Source of the DNA: Arthrobacter_M sp030063245
GTDB taxonomy: Bacteria > Actinomycetota > Actinomycetes > Actinomycetales > Micrococcaceae
Length of the DNA stretch: 64,000 bases
Assembly: GCF_051131705.1 (NCBI RefSeq)
Contig: NZ_CP180316.1
Span: forward strand, 1,984,001-2,048,000
Reading direction: 5' to 3'
The notes below the pieces were generated by a model that made no database searches, was not told the origin of the DNA, and saw nothing but the letters and a program-made list of their open reading frames with translations. How positions within the stretch are numbered: position 1 is the first letter of the stretch; the number at the start of each line of letters is the position of its first letter. Of this stretch, positions 35,199 to 44,218 are shown one piece after another. The translations under genes and the position numbers were made by a program.

Positions 35199-36652
35199 TG
35201 CGGCTCCTGGACCGTGTCGGTCTGGACCGGGTCGGTCTGTGGGGACTCTGGTGGTGTGTCCGCGGCCGGCGGGATGCTGACATGGACCACCTTCACTCGG
35301 GTGAATTCGTCGAGCAGTTCGGGTCCATATCCGAATCCGTCACCGCTTGCTCCGCGGGGCTGGGCGGATCCCCCGGGTGCGCCGCCGAAGACGGCGTTGA
35401 TCTTCACCGTCCCCACCGGCAGCGCGGCCACCGCGCGGTGGGCGTGCTCGATGCTGCCGGTCAGTATCGTGGCGGCCAGCCCGTAGCGTCCGGCGGAAGC
35501 AAGCCGGAGGCCTTCAGCGAAGTCCGCCACGACCTGCACCGGGGCCACGGGACCAAACGTTTCGTCGGTCATGATCTCCATCCGTTCCGTGCACCCCAGC
35601 AGCACGGTGGCCGGATAGTACGCCCCCGGCCCCGCGGGAACGGCGCCGCCGGCAGTGGCCCGGGCACCGAGCGCGATGGCGTGGGCGACCTGGGCGTGGA
35701 CGACGTCGCGCAACCGGGTGTCCACCAGCGGGGCCAGCGGATGCTCCGCGTTGCGCCGTCGCGCCTGCTCGGCCAGCGCGGAGCAGAAGGGATCGGCAAT
35801 GTCCTGATGAACATAGATCCGTTCCACAGACGTGCAGATCTGACCGCTGTTGCTGAAGGCCCCGATGGCGGCCTGCTCCGCAGCCCAGGCGGGATCAACG
35901 CCGGCATCCACCACCAGCGGGTCGTTGCCGCCGTTCTCGCGGACAACGTGGGCCCCCGTCAGCACCGCCGCCCGCGCTATCCGCAGCCCGGAGGCGCTCG
36001 ATCCCACGTGGGCAAAGACGTCGGCATCGGTGGTGGTCAGCATGGCACCCACCTCGGGGCCTCCCGTCAGGGTAAGGAGGACGCCGGGCGGAAAGACGCG
36101 GGAGAGCAGCTCGCCCAACAGCAGACCCAGGTGTGGGCACCGCTCGCTGGGCTTGTGGATCACGGTATTGCCGGTCACCAAAGCCGCACCGATGAGACCC
36201 GCGGCGACGGCCACCGGATCATTCCACGGTGTCAGCAGCACCGCCACGCCGCGCGCCTCGGCGACGGTGTAGTCGGCGGCCAGGACGCTGCCGCGCAAGC
36301 TGTGTCCGCGGTGTACCGGCCCCAGTTCCGCGTGCTGCTCCAGTGTTGCTACTCCGGCCCGGATACCGGCCAGTGCTTCGTCAACGGGGCGGCCCGTTTC
36401 GCGGCCGTTCATTTCCGCCAGCGCGTCGGCGCCTTCCGCGAGGGCATTGGCGGCCGAGCGCAACAGTACGCCGCGCCGCTGAGGGTCCATCCGGGTCCAG
36501 TCCGGCTGGGCCGCCCTTGACACGGAGAGGGCCAGCGCCACCTCTTCGCGGGTAGCTGCACCGAGCGTGCCCACTGGCGAGCCGGAGCGCGGATCGTACA
36601 CCCTGAGGACGGCCGCGGCGGGGGAGGTGGCGGGCTCGGTCAACGATGTCAT
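35195..36652 (-). CDS. Aldehyde dehydrogenase family protein
   Basis: 485 residues from ATG 36652 (GTGAGG upstream). NAD(P)-binding elements VAVLLTPWNDPVAVAAGLIG and ALVTGNTVIHKPSERCPHLG, the general-base region VRENGGNDP (Glu present, though the usual Leu after it is Asn), catalytic cysteine in NSGQICTSVERIYVH, and MTDETFGPVAPVQ. It oxidises an aldehyde to a carboxylate; the substrate is unknown. It overlaps hldE1 by ATGA, so it may modify a sugar intermediate of the heptose cluster. A 9-bp repeat sits just upstream of its start. Confidence 0.9.
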   Translation of the reverse strand: MTSLTEPATSPAAAVLRVYDPRSGSPVGTLGAATREEVALALSVSRAAQPDWTRMDPQRRGVLLRSAANALAEGADALAEMNGRETGRPVDEALAGIRAGVATLEQHAELGPVHRGHSLRGSVLAADYTVAEARGVAVLLTPWNDPVAVAAGLIGAALVTGNTVIHKPSERCPHLGLLLGELLSRVFPPGVLLTLTGGPEVGAMLTTTDADVFAHVGSSASGLRIARAAVLTGAHVVRENGGNDPLVVDAGVDPAWAAEQAAIGAFSNSGQICTSVERIYVHQDIADPFCSALAEQARRRNAEHPLAPLVDTRLRDVVHAQVAHAIALGARATAGGAVPAGPGAYYPATVLLGCTERMEIMTDETFGPVAPVQVVADFAEGLRLASAGRYGLAATILTGSIEHAHRAVAALPVGTVKINAVFGGAPGGSAQPRGASGDGFGYGPELLDEFTRVKVVHVSIPPAADTPPESPQTDPVQTDTVQEPQ

Positions 36653-36662
36653 GGCATCCTCA

Positions 36663-36706
36663 CGGTTCGCTCGGTTCGCTCGGTTCGCTCGGTTCGCTCG
36701 GTTCGG
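36663..36706. repeat. 9-bp tandem repeat, nearly five copies
   Basis: The unit CGGTTCGCT occurs four times exactly and once partially (CGGTTCGG). It begins 10 bases upstream of the aldehyde dehydrogenase ATG, within its leader. In the upstream extension of that frame it would encode Asn-Arg-Ala repeats. Confidence 0.9.
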
Positions 36707-36853
36707 CACGGGTTTTGCCGTTAATTGCCTCTTCGGGATTCCTTACCCGAGCCGGAGATAGTTCAGACAGCAGGTGCCGAAGAGATTTCCCGGTGGCGCG
36801 CCTGCGCGCCTTCGGCCTATGGTGAACCGGGAATGCTGACGAAGGGAGAGCGC

Positions 36854-38095
36854 GTGGACCACGAGCCGATTGCGGATTTTGGCGGAGGAGCGGTGCGGGG
36901 CACCGGGGTGGGGCCGCTGCTGCAGCGCTTTCCCGACGTCCGCCGGATCGCCGTGTTGCGGGGTGGGGGCCTGGGAGATCTGATGTTTGCGCTGCCGGCG
37001 CTGCAGGCGCTGTCGGCGTGTTATCCCGAGGCCCAGCTCGTGCTGCTCGGCACGCCGGTGCATGCGGCACTGCTCGGGGAGACGCACAGCCCGGTGCACC
37101 GGGTGGAGGTGCTGCCATACGCCGAGGGAGTGCGGCCGGGGCCGGAAGATCCGCTGGCGCAGGCTGGGTTCTTCGCGCGGATGCGTGCGGAGAACTTCGA
37201 TCTTGCCATCCAGCTGCACGGTGGCGGACGGTATTCGAACCCCTTTCTCCTCGGGCTGGGGGCCCGGCACACCGTCGGCATGCGAACCCCGGATGCCGTC
37301 CGGCTGGAACGCACGATTCCGTACATTTACTATCAGCATGAGCAGTCGAGGTCCCTCGAGGTCGCCGGTCTTGCCGGAGCCGCGCCGGTGGACCTGGAGA
37401 CCAGGCTGCACCCCCGGGAAGAGGCCCGGCGCACCATCTGGGATCTGCTCCAAGGAAGCGCGCAGTCCCGGTCCCCGCTGCTGACGATTCATCCGGGCGC
37501 GACAGATGCGCGCCGCCGCTGGCCGGTGAAATCGTTCGCCCGAGTAGCCGCGGCCGCCGCGGCTGCCGGCAGCCGGGTGTTCGTCGTCGGGGACGAGGCG
37601 GATAAGGCGCTCGCGGACGACGTCGTCGGGTTGGCGGCGGGGGACGGCGGCGCTGTGCGTTCCCTGGCCGGACGGCTGAGCCTTGGGGAGCTGACGGCGC
37701 TGCTGGTGGCCAGCGACGTCATGCTGGGTAACGACAGCGGCCCGCGTCACCTTGCGCAGGCGGTGGGTACGCCAACGGTGGGGATTTACTGGGTCGGCAA
37801 TGCAATTAACGCGGGCGCGCTTGGCCGCACGCTGCACCGCCTCCACCTTTCCTGGGTGACCAACTGCCGGGTATGCGGTGTGGACGTCACCCAGGTTGGG
37901 TGGACGGCGGAGCGCTGTGCACATGACGAGTCCCTTGTCTCACCGATCCGACCCGAAGCGGTCTACGGGGACGTGCGGGACCTCACGGCCACGAGCCTTC
38001 TTCTTCGTGACAGATCAGCATCTCGCGCACTTCGCAGCCGATCGGTTGGGACAGCGCAAACAGAATGGCCTGTGCCACCCGTGCCGGGTCATTGA
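36854..38095 (+). CDS. Glycosyltransferase family 9 (heptosyltransferase-like), copy 1
   Basis: About 413 residues. The N-terminal RRIAVLRGGGLGDLMFALPA resembles the WaaC/WaaF start. Acceptor domain with FDLAIQLHGGGRYSN, donor site LTIHPGATDARRRWPVKSFA, and VMLGNDSGPRHLAQAVGTPT. GTG 36854 is favoured by AAGGGAGA upstream; an ATG at 36833 is also possible. It transfers a sugar, probably heptose, from a nucleotide donor. The last ~37 residues overlap the convergent SDR gene by 113 bases. It is divergent from the aldehyde dehydrogenase. Confidence 0.85.
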   Translation: MDHEPIADFGGGAVRGTGVGPLLQRFPDVRRIAVLRGGGLGDLMFALPALQALSACYPEAQLVLLGTPVHAALLGETHSPVHRVEVLPYAEGVRPGPEDPLAQAGFFARMRAENFDLAIQLHGGGRYSNPFLLGLGARHTVGMRTPDAVRLERTIPYIYYQHEQSRSLEVAGLAGAAPVDLETRLHPREEARRTIWDLLQGSAQSRSPLLTIHPGATDARRRWPVKSFARVAAAAAAAGSRVFVVGDEADKALADDVVGLAAGDGGAVRSLAGRLSLGELTALLVASDVMLGNDSGPRHLAQAVGTPTVGIYWVGNAINAGALGRTLHRLHLSWVTNCRVCGVDVTQVGWTAERCAHDESLVSPIRPEAVYGDVRDLTATSLLLRDRSASRALRSRSVGTAQTEWPVPPVPGH

Positions 38096-38684
38096 GCCGC
38101 GAATCGTCCTGCGGCTTGTACTGCTCATCCCGGTCGTCAAAGAAGTGCGTCTTCATGCCGCCCGGAATTATTGTAGTGACGCCGATCCGGCCCCCTGTTT
38201 CCGCCGCGAGTGCCTGGCTGAATCCAAGTACGCCGAACTTCGAAGCGCAGTAGGCGGTCGCGTCCGAGACGCCGCGCCTGGCCAGCGTTGAGGCGATGGT
38301 GATCACGCGGCCGTGCGAGGACGTCAGGTACGGCAGCGCGGCGCGGACCACGGAGACGGTGCCCAGCAGGTTGACGCTGATCACCTTTTCCCACTCGTCC
38401 GCCGGAACGTCGTCGAGCCTGCCGCAGCGGTCCGTCCCGGCTGCGGTGACGACGGCGTCGAGCCCGCCGAGCGTCTCGGCCGCCTCTTCAACGGCGGCCG
38501 TCACCGCTTCCCGGTCCGAGACGTCCACCTCGAAGGCCTTGGCGGCGGCCACGTTCCTGATATCGCGGTCCAGCACCACCGGCGTGCCGCCGGCTTCCAG
38601 AACGGCGCTCACGACGGCGGCGCCGAGGCCCGACGCTCCGCCGGTCACCAATACGCGGCCCGGGTTGAAGGTATTTGAGTTCAT
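37983..38684 (-). CDS. Short-chain dehydrogenase/reductase
   Basis: 233 residues from ATG 38684 (GAGG 6 bases upstream). The cofactor loop VLVTGGASGLGAAVVSAVLE, the VDVSDREAVTAAVEEAAE segment, the catalytic serine in VITIASTLARR, YCASK (Tyr-x3-Lys) and the PGGMKTHFFDDRDE end are all present. It is a classical NAD(P)-dependent SDR, not an HldD-type epimerase. It follows hldE2 by 33 bases on the same strand and appears to be the last gene of the glycan operon. The substrate is unknown; it may act on a sugar. Confidence 0.88.
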   Translation of the reverse strand: MNSNTFNPGRVLVTGGASGLGAAVVSAVLEAGGTPVVLDRDIRNVAAAKAFEVDVSDREAVTAAVEEAAETLGGLDAVVTAAGTDRCGRLDDVPADEWEKVISVNLLGTVSVVRAALPYLTSSHGRVITIASTLARRGVSDATAYCASKFGVLGFSQALAAETGGRIGVTTIIPGGMKTHFFDDRDEQYKPQDDSRLNDPARVAQAILFALSQPIGCEVREMLICHEEEGSWP

Positions 38685-38717
38685 GATTGTCCTCACTTCT
38701 CGTTTGACGTGCAGTTG

Positions 38718-40088
38718 TCAGCCAGCTTCCGAGAGGGCGGCTGCCAGTTTGCTGGTGGAATGTGCCGGGTAGTACGGGACGGTGACGGTTCGGCCGCCCC
38801 AGGAACGGATCAGCCCGGCTTCTGGAAGTTCGTCGGCGTCGTAGTCGGCGCCCTTGACCCACAGGTCCGGGCGCAGACGTTCCAGGGCCGGTTCCGGGGT
38901 GTCCTCCTCAAAGACGAGCACGGCATCGACGCATTCCAGGGACAACAGCAGTTCCGCCCTGTCATGCTGGCCGATGATGGGCCGTTGGTCTCCCTTGAGC
39001 CTGCGGGTCGAGGCATCGGAGTTCAGGCAGACAATCAGGCAATCGCCCAGGGCCCGGGCAGCGGCCAGCGTCCGCGAATGACCGGCATGCAGCAGATCAA
39101 AACAGCCTCCGGTGGCCACAACGGTGCCGCTTTTTTCCCTCGTCAGCTGCGCCACGCGGAGGGCATCGATGCTGTCGGAGCGCATCTGCACCGGTTGGCC
39201 GCCCTGACGGAGTGTCAGCACGCCGCCCGCGGCCAGGAAGGCCGCTGCCTCGTGGACAGCGGTATGTGCTGCACCCGCCAAATCCCGCCCGCTTCCCAGC
39301 TGCACTGCCAGGCTGGCGGCGAGGCGGTCACCGGCGCCGCAGGGATCGGCGACCTGCACCTTGGGTGCGGGGACGAGGTGCGGGACTCCGCCGTCACCGG
39401 TCAGCAGCATCGCCCCGCCGGCACCGAGGGTGACCAGTACGGCCCCGGTTTCCCAGCGCTGCAGTAAAACCGAACCGGCCAAGGCTGCGCCCGGAAGGGC
39501 ATCCGCCGGAGCCCCGGCCGCAGCGGCCCGTGTGGCCTCCGAAAGGTTTGGTGTGACGACCGTCGAGCCGGGGACGGGGTCCGCCCCGGACGGGTGTGGA
39601 TCCCACACCAGCGGAATCTCACCGGCGCGTTGCTGAAGTGCCTCGCGCAGACGGCCGTTGAACGTCAGGCCGCGGCCGTAGTCGGACACCAGCAAGATGT
39701 CCGCCTCGTTGACGGCAGCCAGCATCGCAGCCGTGACGTCGGGGACCGAAGCCGGACCGCAGCCCTCGTCGAAACGGACAATCGGCTGGCCCTGGGCGCG
39801 GATCCGGGACTTCACCGGTGTGGCGGCTCCCGAGGCGCCGGAGACGACGTCGAGACAGGCGAGCGGCCCGCGCAGATCCGCCGCGGCACGGTCATCGGAG
39901 AGCACCGTGACAAGACGGACCCGGTGGCCGTCCCGGGCGAGCATGGCGGCAACCAATCCCGCGCCGCCGGCCCGTCGGGTCACCCGGGAAACGTCCACCA
40001 CCGGAACGGGAGCATCCGGGCACAGCCGGTCCGCGGTGCCATCCATGTCCACATCCAGCAGGACATCTCCCACGACGACGATATTCAT
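38718..40088 (-). CDS. hldE2: HldE-like bifunctional heptose kinase / nucleotidyltransferase (copy 2)
   Basis: 456 residues. Kinase domain with MNIVVVGDVLLDVDMDGTAD, the shortened GG motif RRAGGAGLVAAMLARDG, and catalytic VADPCGAGDRLAASLAV. C-terminal nucleotidyltransferase with VATGGCFDLLHAGHSRTLAA and LRPDLWVKGADYDADELPE. It is clearly diverged from copy 1 (AGGAG in place of PGGAAN). It overlaps gmhA by ATGA and is in the main operon with gmhB and the transferases. Either copy may be specialised for one half-reaction or a second sugar. Confidence 0.87.
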   Translation of the reverse strand: MNIVVVGDVLLDVDMDGTADRLCPDAPVPVVDVSRVTRRAGGAGLVAAMLARDGHRVRLVTVLSDDRAAADLRGPLACLDVVSGASGAATPVKSRIRAQGQPIVRFDEGCGPASVPDVTAAMLAAVNEADILLVSDYGRGLTFNGRLREALQQRAGEIPLVWDPHPSGADPVPGSTVVTPNLSEATRAAAAGAPADALPGAALAGSVLLQRWETGAVLVTLGAGGAMLLTGDGGVPHLVPAPKVQVADPCGAGDRLAASLAVQLGSGRDLAGAAHTAVHEAAAFLAAGGVLTLRQGGQPVQMRSDSIDALRVAQLTREKSGTVVATGGCFDLLHAGHSRTLAAARALGDCLIVCLNSDASTRRLKGDQRPIIGQHDRAELLLSLECVDAVLVFEEDTPEPALERLRPDLWVKGADYDADELPEAGLIRSWGGRTVTVPYYPAHSTSKLAAALSEAG

Positions 40089-40828
40089 TTGTTCCTCCCG
40101 GGCAAGGCGGCGGCCGCGCGTACCGGTCGTTGGGCCCGGGCGCGTGTTACTTCGGAGTCGAAGGCCCGGCAGAGAGCGTGTAAGGCGATCAGGTGCCCCT
40201 CCTGGGCATTCGCCGGGAGGGCATTGACGGCAATCGAGTCATCGCAGCTGCGGGTCAGGGGATTGGGTCCGCGCCCGGTCAGTGCCCAGGTGGATACGCC
40301 GGCCGCACGGGCCGCTTCCACCGCCTTGAGTAAATTTGGGCTACGGCCGCTGGTGGAAATCAGCAGCAGCACGTCGCCTACCCTGCCATGGGCACGTACC
40401 TGGCGGGCGAAGATCTCCTCATAGCCGTAGTCGTTGCCGATCGCCGTCAGAGCGGACGTTTCCGCGTGCAGCGCGATCGCTGAAAAGGGTTCCCGTTCGC
40501 CGTCGAACCGGCCGACCAGTTCCGCGGTGAGGTGTTGGGCCTCGGCCGCGGAACCGCCGTTGCCGGCCGTGAGAAGACGCTGGCCGCTCATGAGCCGGCG
40601 GGCCAGATCCGTCCCCCAGCGGCTCAAATGGTTTGCCTCACGCCGCAGCGACTCAAGCGCTGGTGCCACGTTGTCCAGGTGCTGGAGCACGGACAGCAAC
40701 GCGGGACCGGCCGCCCCGGGGGCCTTCGCCGTATCGGAATCGTGAAGCAGCCGGGGCGCCGGGTCGGAAGGGGGAGCCGGTTGGGCCGAGTTGGGATCGG
40801 TAGGCGCCGTGATGGGTTCAGTGGTCAT
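40085..40828 (-). CDS. gmhA: Sedoheptulose-7-phosphate isomerase (GmhA-like SIS protein)
   Basis: 247 residues. After a 50-residue Pro/Ala-rich extension the SIS domain shows LLTAGNGGSAAEAQHLTAEL, VGRFDGEREPFSAIALHAET, SALTAIGNDYGYEEIFARQV and VGDVLLLISTSGRSPNLLKA. These are the GmhA hallmarks (GNGGSAA-AQH, ISTSG-S-N). The enzyme converts sedoheptulose-7-phosphate to D-glycero-D-manno-heptose-7-phosphate. It overlaps hldE2 downstream and the GT4 gene upstream by 4 bases each, in the seven-gene operon. Confidence 0.92.
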   Translation of the reverse strand: MTTEPITAPTDPNSAQPAPPSDPAPRLLHDSDTAKAPGAAGPALLSVLQHLDNVAPALESLRREANHLSRWGTDLARRLMSGQRLLTAGNGGSAAEAQHLTAELVGRFDGEREPFSAIALHAETSALTAIGNDYGYEEIFARQVRAHGRVGDVLLLISTSGRSPNLLKAVEAARAAGVSTWALTGRGPNPLTRSCDDSIAVNALPANAQEGHLIALHALCRAFDSEVTRARAQRPVRAAAALPGRNK

Positions 40829-42132
40829 AATGCTGTACCTTCCATCCTGTGCAGGTCTCCCCGGTACAGGCCTTCCCTGTGCCGGTACCCCATGGGCAGG
40901 TCAGCGCGGGACAGCAACGAACTGAGCGTGTTTTGATAGAATTTTTCGGTTTCGGCGGCAACCCGCTCCCACGAGTACCGGGAGCGGACCCTCGCTTGCC
41001 CGGCCCGTCCCAGCCGCGCCCGCAGGGTAGCGTCCCTCAACAGCTCACCAACGGCGTCGGCGATCGCCGCCGGATTCATGGGGGGAACCTGGAGCCCGGT
41101 GGAACGGTCGACGACGGTGTCGATCAGACCGCCAACCGCTGCGGCGACCACCGGAATGCCGCAGGCCATGGCCTCCAGCGGGACGATGCCAAAGGGCTCG
41201 TACCAGGGCGCACAGATGATCGCGTCGGCGCTGCGCAGCACGGCCGGCATGCTGTCCCGCGGCACCTGACCGCGCAGCGTCACGCGGTCCTCTACTCCCA
41301 GCTCCCGGGCCAAGGCCAACAGACGGCGGGCCTCGGGATCGGCATCGAGCGCATGCGAATCGCCGGCCCCGCCCACCACGATGAGTTCGATGTCGTCGAT
41401 CCCCGCCGTGCGCAGCAGCGGCAGGGCACGGATCACCAGATCCACGCCCTTACGGGGCACCAGCCGTCCCACACTGATGATCCGGTGCCGGCGTCCGCGG
41501 GCCTCCGCGGGACCGGTGGCGCAGAAAAGGTCCAGATCCACCCCGCAGGGTGCAATGGAGACCTTGGAACCGGAAACGCCCATCGTCTTGAGCTCGAAGA
41601 GCTCGTCTGAACATGTCGCGATGACCCGGTCGACGGCCCGTCCGACGGATGGCTCCAGCCACGCTCGTTCCGCGGGGCTGGTGTCCTGCGGGCCCTGATG
41701 GCGCCGCTTCACGGTGCCCAGGGCGTGGAACGTCTGGACCACCGGCACCGGGTAGCCGCCGCCGTCGAAGCGCCGCGCCGCATCAAGTGCGGCGACACCG
41801 GACATCCAGAAGTGGGCGTGCACGACATCCGGCGGATGGTCGCCCCAGTCGGCGGCCAATCCGTCTGCCAGCACGCTCATATAGGGCAGCAGCTCATCCT
41901 TGGGAATGTGTTCCGCGGGTCCGGCGCTGACATGCACCACCTCGAGCCCGGGCTGCACCCGGACCCGCTCCGGAAGGTCGCTGCTGTCCCGGCGCGTGTA
42001 GACGGTGACATCGTGGCCCCGGCCGGCCAAGGCCACCGAGAGGGCTGCAACGTGGACATTCTGACCACCGGCGTCGACGCCGCCCAAGGCAGCCAGCGGG
42101 CTGGCATGTTCGGAAACCATCGAAATCTTCAC
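40825..42132 (-). CDS. GT4-family glycosyltransferase (MshA/sucrose-phosphate-synthase-like)
   Basis: 435 residues, GT-B fold. MKISMVSEHASPLAALGGVD, AGGQNVHVAALSVALAGRGH for the N-terminal donor loop; PDVVHAHFWMSGVAALDAAR; IISVGRLVPRKGVDLVIRAL; CAPWYEPFGIVPLEAMACGI with the E-x7-E motif. It transfers an unspecified sugar from a nucleotide donor on the cytoplasmic side. GTGA/ATGA overlaps tie it to the upstream transferase and the downstream gmhA. MshA is related, but the context points to a glycan role. Confidence 0.88.
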   Translation of the reverse strand: MKISMVSEHASPLAALGGVDAGGQNVHVAALSVALAGRGHDVTVYTRRDSSDLPERVRVQPGLEVVHVSAGPAEHIPKDELLPYMSVLADGLAADWGDHPPDVVHAHFWMSGVAALDAARRFDGGGYPVPVVQTFHALGTVKRRHQGPQDTSPAERAWLEPSVGRAVDRVIATCSDELFELKTMGVSGSKVSIAPCGVDLDLFCATGPAEARGRRHRIISVGRLVPRKGVDLVIRALPLLRTAGIDDIELIVVGGAGDSHALDADPEARRLLALARELGVEDRVTLRGQVPRDSMPAVLRSADAIICAPWYEPFGIVPLEAMACGIPVVAAAVGGLIDTVVDRSTGLQVPPMNPAAIADAVGELLRDATLRARLGRAGQARVRSRYSWERVAAETEKFYQNTLSSLLSRADLPMGYRHREGLYRGDLHRMEGTAL

Positions 42133-43139
42133 AGCTGGCTCCTTGCCGTCATAGGTGTGCTCCGGCCCGTATCGCGGCGGCGGTGCGCATTTCCCAGCAC
42201 TTCATCCCAGGCGCGGAGGAAGGGTGCCAGACCAAACCTGGCGAGCACCGCCTCGCGGGCGGCCCTACCGCGTCTGCGGGCTTCCTCCGGGTCGTTGATC
42301 AGCTCGGACGCCGCCGCGCACAGATCCTCGATGCTGGTGGAAATGGCGCCGGCCTCGGGCGGGACGGCCCGGCTCGCCTCGGTGCTGGCGAGCGCAATCA
42401 CCGGCATGCCCAAATGCATGGCCTCCAGAAGGGCAAGGCCCAGCGAGGTCCAGCGCATCGGGTGAAGATAGACCCGGCAGCGGCTCAGCTGCTGGTGCAG
42501 CACCGCCGAAGGAAGATCCCCGCGGACGGTCAGTGAGTCGGGCGCAAGTCCCAAGGCCTGCGGCAGATTCTGCCCTCCCATGCCGAAGACCTCCAGCGGA
42601 GCCCGCTGTGAAAAGCGCGGCAGCAGATCCGTTCCGGTGACCCGCCACCGACGCACCGGTTCGTTGATCACCACGCCAAGATGGGGGATCTCTCCGGTGT
42701 ACAAATACCCGGGATCGACAATCCCGTGCTCAATGACAACTGTCCGGGCGGCGCCGGTGTCCCAGAACAGTTGGTTAAAGTGAGTCACATGCACCACCGG
42801 GATGTCGGATTGGCCGGCCAGCGGGTGCAGCGACGTCGGCACATCCCCTTTCGGCGTGTTGTGCTCCAGGTAGACCGCAGGGATATCGCGGCCAGGGCGT
42901 CTGCCCAGGAGCTGTTCACAGGCGTCGAATTCTTCCGGACGCTGCAAGACGACGACGTCGACCTCAGCCTCCCGCAGGTCGGCCGCGTCCACCTCACGGG
43001 CATTGGCCGGCCAGTCCCGGCCGCCCCGGCCCAGGCCCCAGGATCCCCCTTCCGCGGTGACCGGCAGCAGGTATTCGTGCCCACCCTGGACGAATGCGTC
43101 CGTCCAGCCCCCGTGGACGTGCCACAACAGAACTTTCAC
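42129..43139 (-). CDS. Glycosyltransferase (GT4-type)
   Basis: 336 residues. MKVLLWHVHGGWTDAFVQGG starts the N-terminal half. C-terminal RCRVYLHPMRWTSLGLALLE and AMHLGMPVIALASTEASRAV is the E-x7-E-like donor region of GT4. The family is weaker than for its neighbours but the fold and context are clear. GTG start overlaps the GT9 stop by 4 bases (GTGA), so it is translationally coupled in the heptose operon. The sugar and acceptor are unknown. Confidence 0.82.
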   Translation of the reverse strand: MKVLLWHVHGGWTDAFVQGGHEYLLPVTAEGGSWGLGRGGRDWPANAREVDAADLREAEVDVVVLQRPEEFDACEQLLGRRPGRDIPAVYLEHNTPKGDVPTSLHPLAGQSDIPVVHVTHFNQLFWDTGAARTVVIEHGIVDPGYLYTGEIPHLGVVINEPVRRWRVTGTDLLPRFSQRAPLEVFGMGGQNLPQALGLAPDSLTVRGDLPSAVLHQQLSRCRVYLHPMRWTSLGLALLEAMHLGMPVIALASTEASRAVPPEAGAISTSIEDLCAAASELINDPEEARRRGRAAREAVLARFGLAPFLRAWDEVLGNAHRRRDTGRSTPMTARSQL

Positions 43140-44218
43140 CGCTTCTTCACTTCCCTTCGGGTCTGCAGCGAGGAAACGCCGCTGAGCAGCCGGTCAACGG
43201 CTTCCGCCACCTCTTCGGGTGAGACGGACGTAAGGCACGGATGGCCCGGCACCGGGCACTCCCGCGCCCTGCTGAGCCGGCAGAGCGCGTTTTGATCCCC
43301 CAACAGTTCCAAGGGAACACCGTAGGGAGCCCAGCGCACGGCCTGAACCACCGGCGAGAACAGCGAGACCACGGGAGTGCCGGTGGCCGCGGCCAGATGC
43401 GCCGGGCCGGTGTTGCCGGTAATGAGCACCGATGCCCCCGCCACGACTCCGGCGAGGGTGGCCAGATCGGTTTCCCCGCCCAGATCCAGCCCCGCCACAC
43501 CGGCCACGGTGGCCGTGAGAGGGGTTTCGCCAGCGGAGCCGGTCACAACGACGCGGTACCCGGCGCCGCTGAGCAACTCGACCGCTGCCGCGTGGTGCAG
43601 CGCGGGCCACCGGCGCGAGGGTACAGCGGCGCCGGGATGGACGGCAATATAGGGCTCGGTCCCGACCAATGCGGTGACATCGGGGACATCCTTCACCCGC
43701 AGCCTCCCGTCGTCCCCGGGCCGGAGCAGGTACCCGGCGGCACGGGCAATGGCAAGGGCCCGTTCCGCCTCGGGCTGGTCCTCCGGAAAGTCCTCGCCGG
43801 GACGGAGCCGGACATCCAACAAGGAGCCCGCATAGTCCGTGGAAGCTCCGGTGATCAGCGGGACCCCGGCCAGACGAAGCGCCAGAGCCAGTGGCAGGGG
43901 TGACTGATGGAAGGAGGTCAGAATGACCGCCTCGTCCACGGCTGCGGCGCGGACAAAGTCGATCAGCTGCTGCATCAGCGCGGCACTCGCGGCCGGGGCG
44001 GGATGGACGATCCAGGGGCACTCCCAGGTGAACTGGGCGGTAACTCCGGGCAACAATGCCCCTGCGGCTTCGCCCTGCGGGCCGGTGAGCAAAATCACGT
44101 CGGCCGGACGGGCGCCGCCGCCGGTGCCACCTCCGCCGGCGATGGCCCGCACCGCCGGTCCCGCCAACAATACGTCCCCGGCGCTGTCGAGCCTGGCGAC
44201 CAGAACGCGCCGGGTCAT
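43136..44218 (-). CDS. Glycosyltransferase family 9 (heptosyltransferase-like), copy 2
   Basis: 360 residues from ATG 44218. N-terminal RRVLVARLDSAGDVLLAGPA, VDEAVILTSFHQSPLPLALA, donor site IAVHPGAAVPSRRWPALHHA and LITGNTGPAHLAAATGTPVV with the D/N-T-G-P-A-H motif of ADP-heptose:LPS heptosyltransferases. A frame extended to 44266 exists, but this ATG overlaps the HAD stop as ATGA. Probably transfers heptose from a nucleotide-activated donor made by the linked enzymes. Confidence 0.87.
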   Translation of the reverse strand: MTRRVLVARLDSAGDVLLAGPAVRAIAGGGGTGGGARPADVILLTGPQGEAAGALLPGVTAQFTWECPWIVHPAPAASAALMQQLIDFVRAAAVDEAVILTSFHQSPLPLALALRLAGVPLITGASTDYAGSLLDVRLRPGEDFPEDQPEAERALAIARAAGYLLRPGDDGRLRVKDVPDVTALVGTEPYIAVHPGAAVPSRRWPALHHAAAVELLSGAGYRVVVTGSAGETPLTATVAGVAGLDLGGETDLATLAGVVAGASVLITGNTGPAHLAAATGTPVVSLFSPVVQAVRWAPYGVPLELLGDQNALCRLSRARECPVPGHPCLTSVSPEEVAEAVDRLLSGVSSLQTRREVKKR

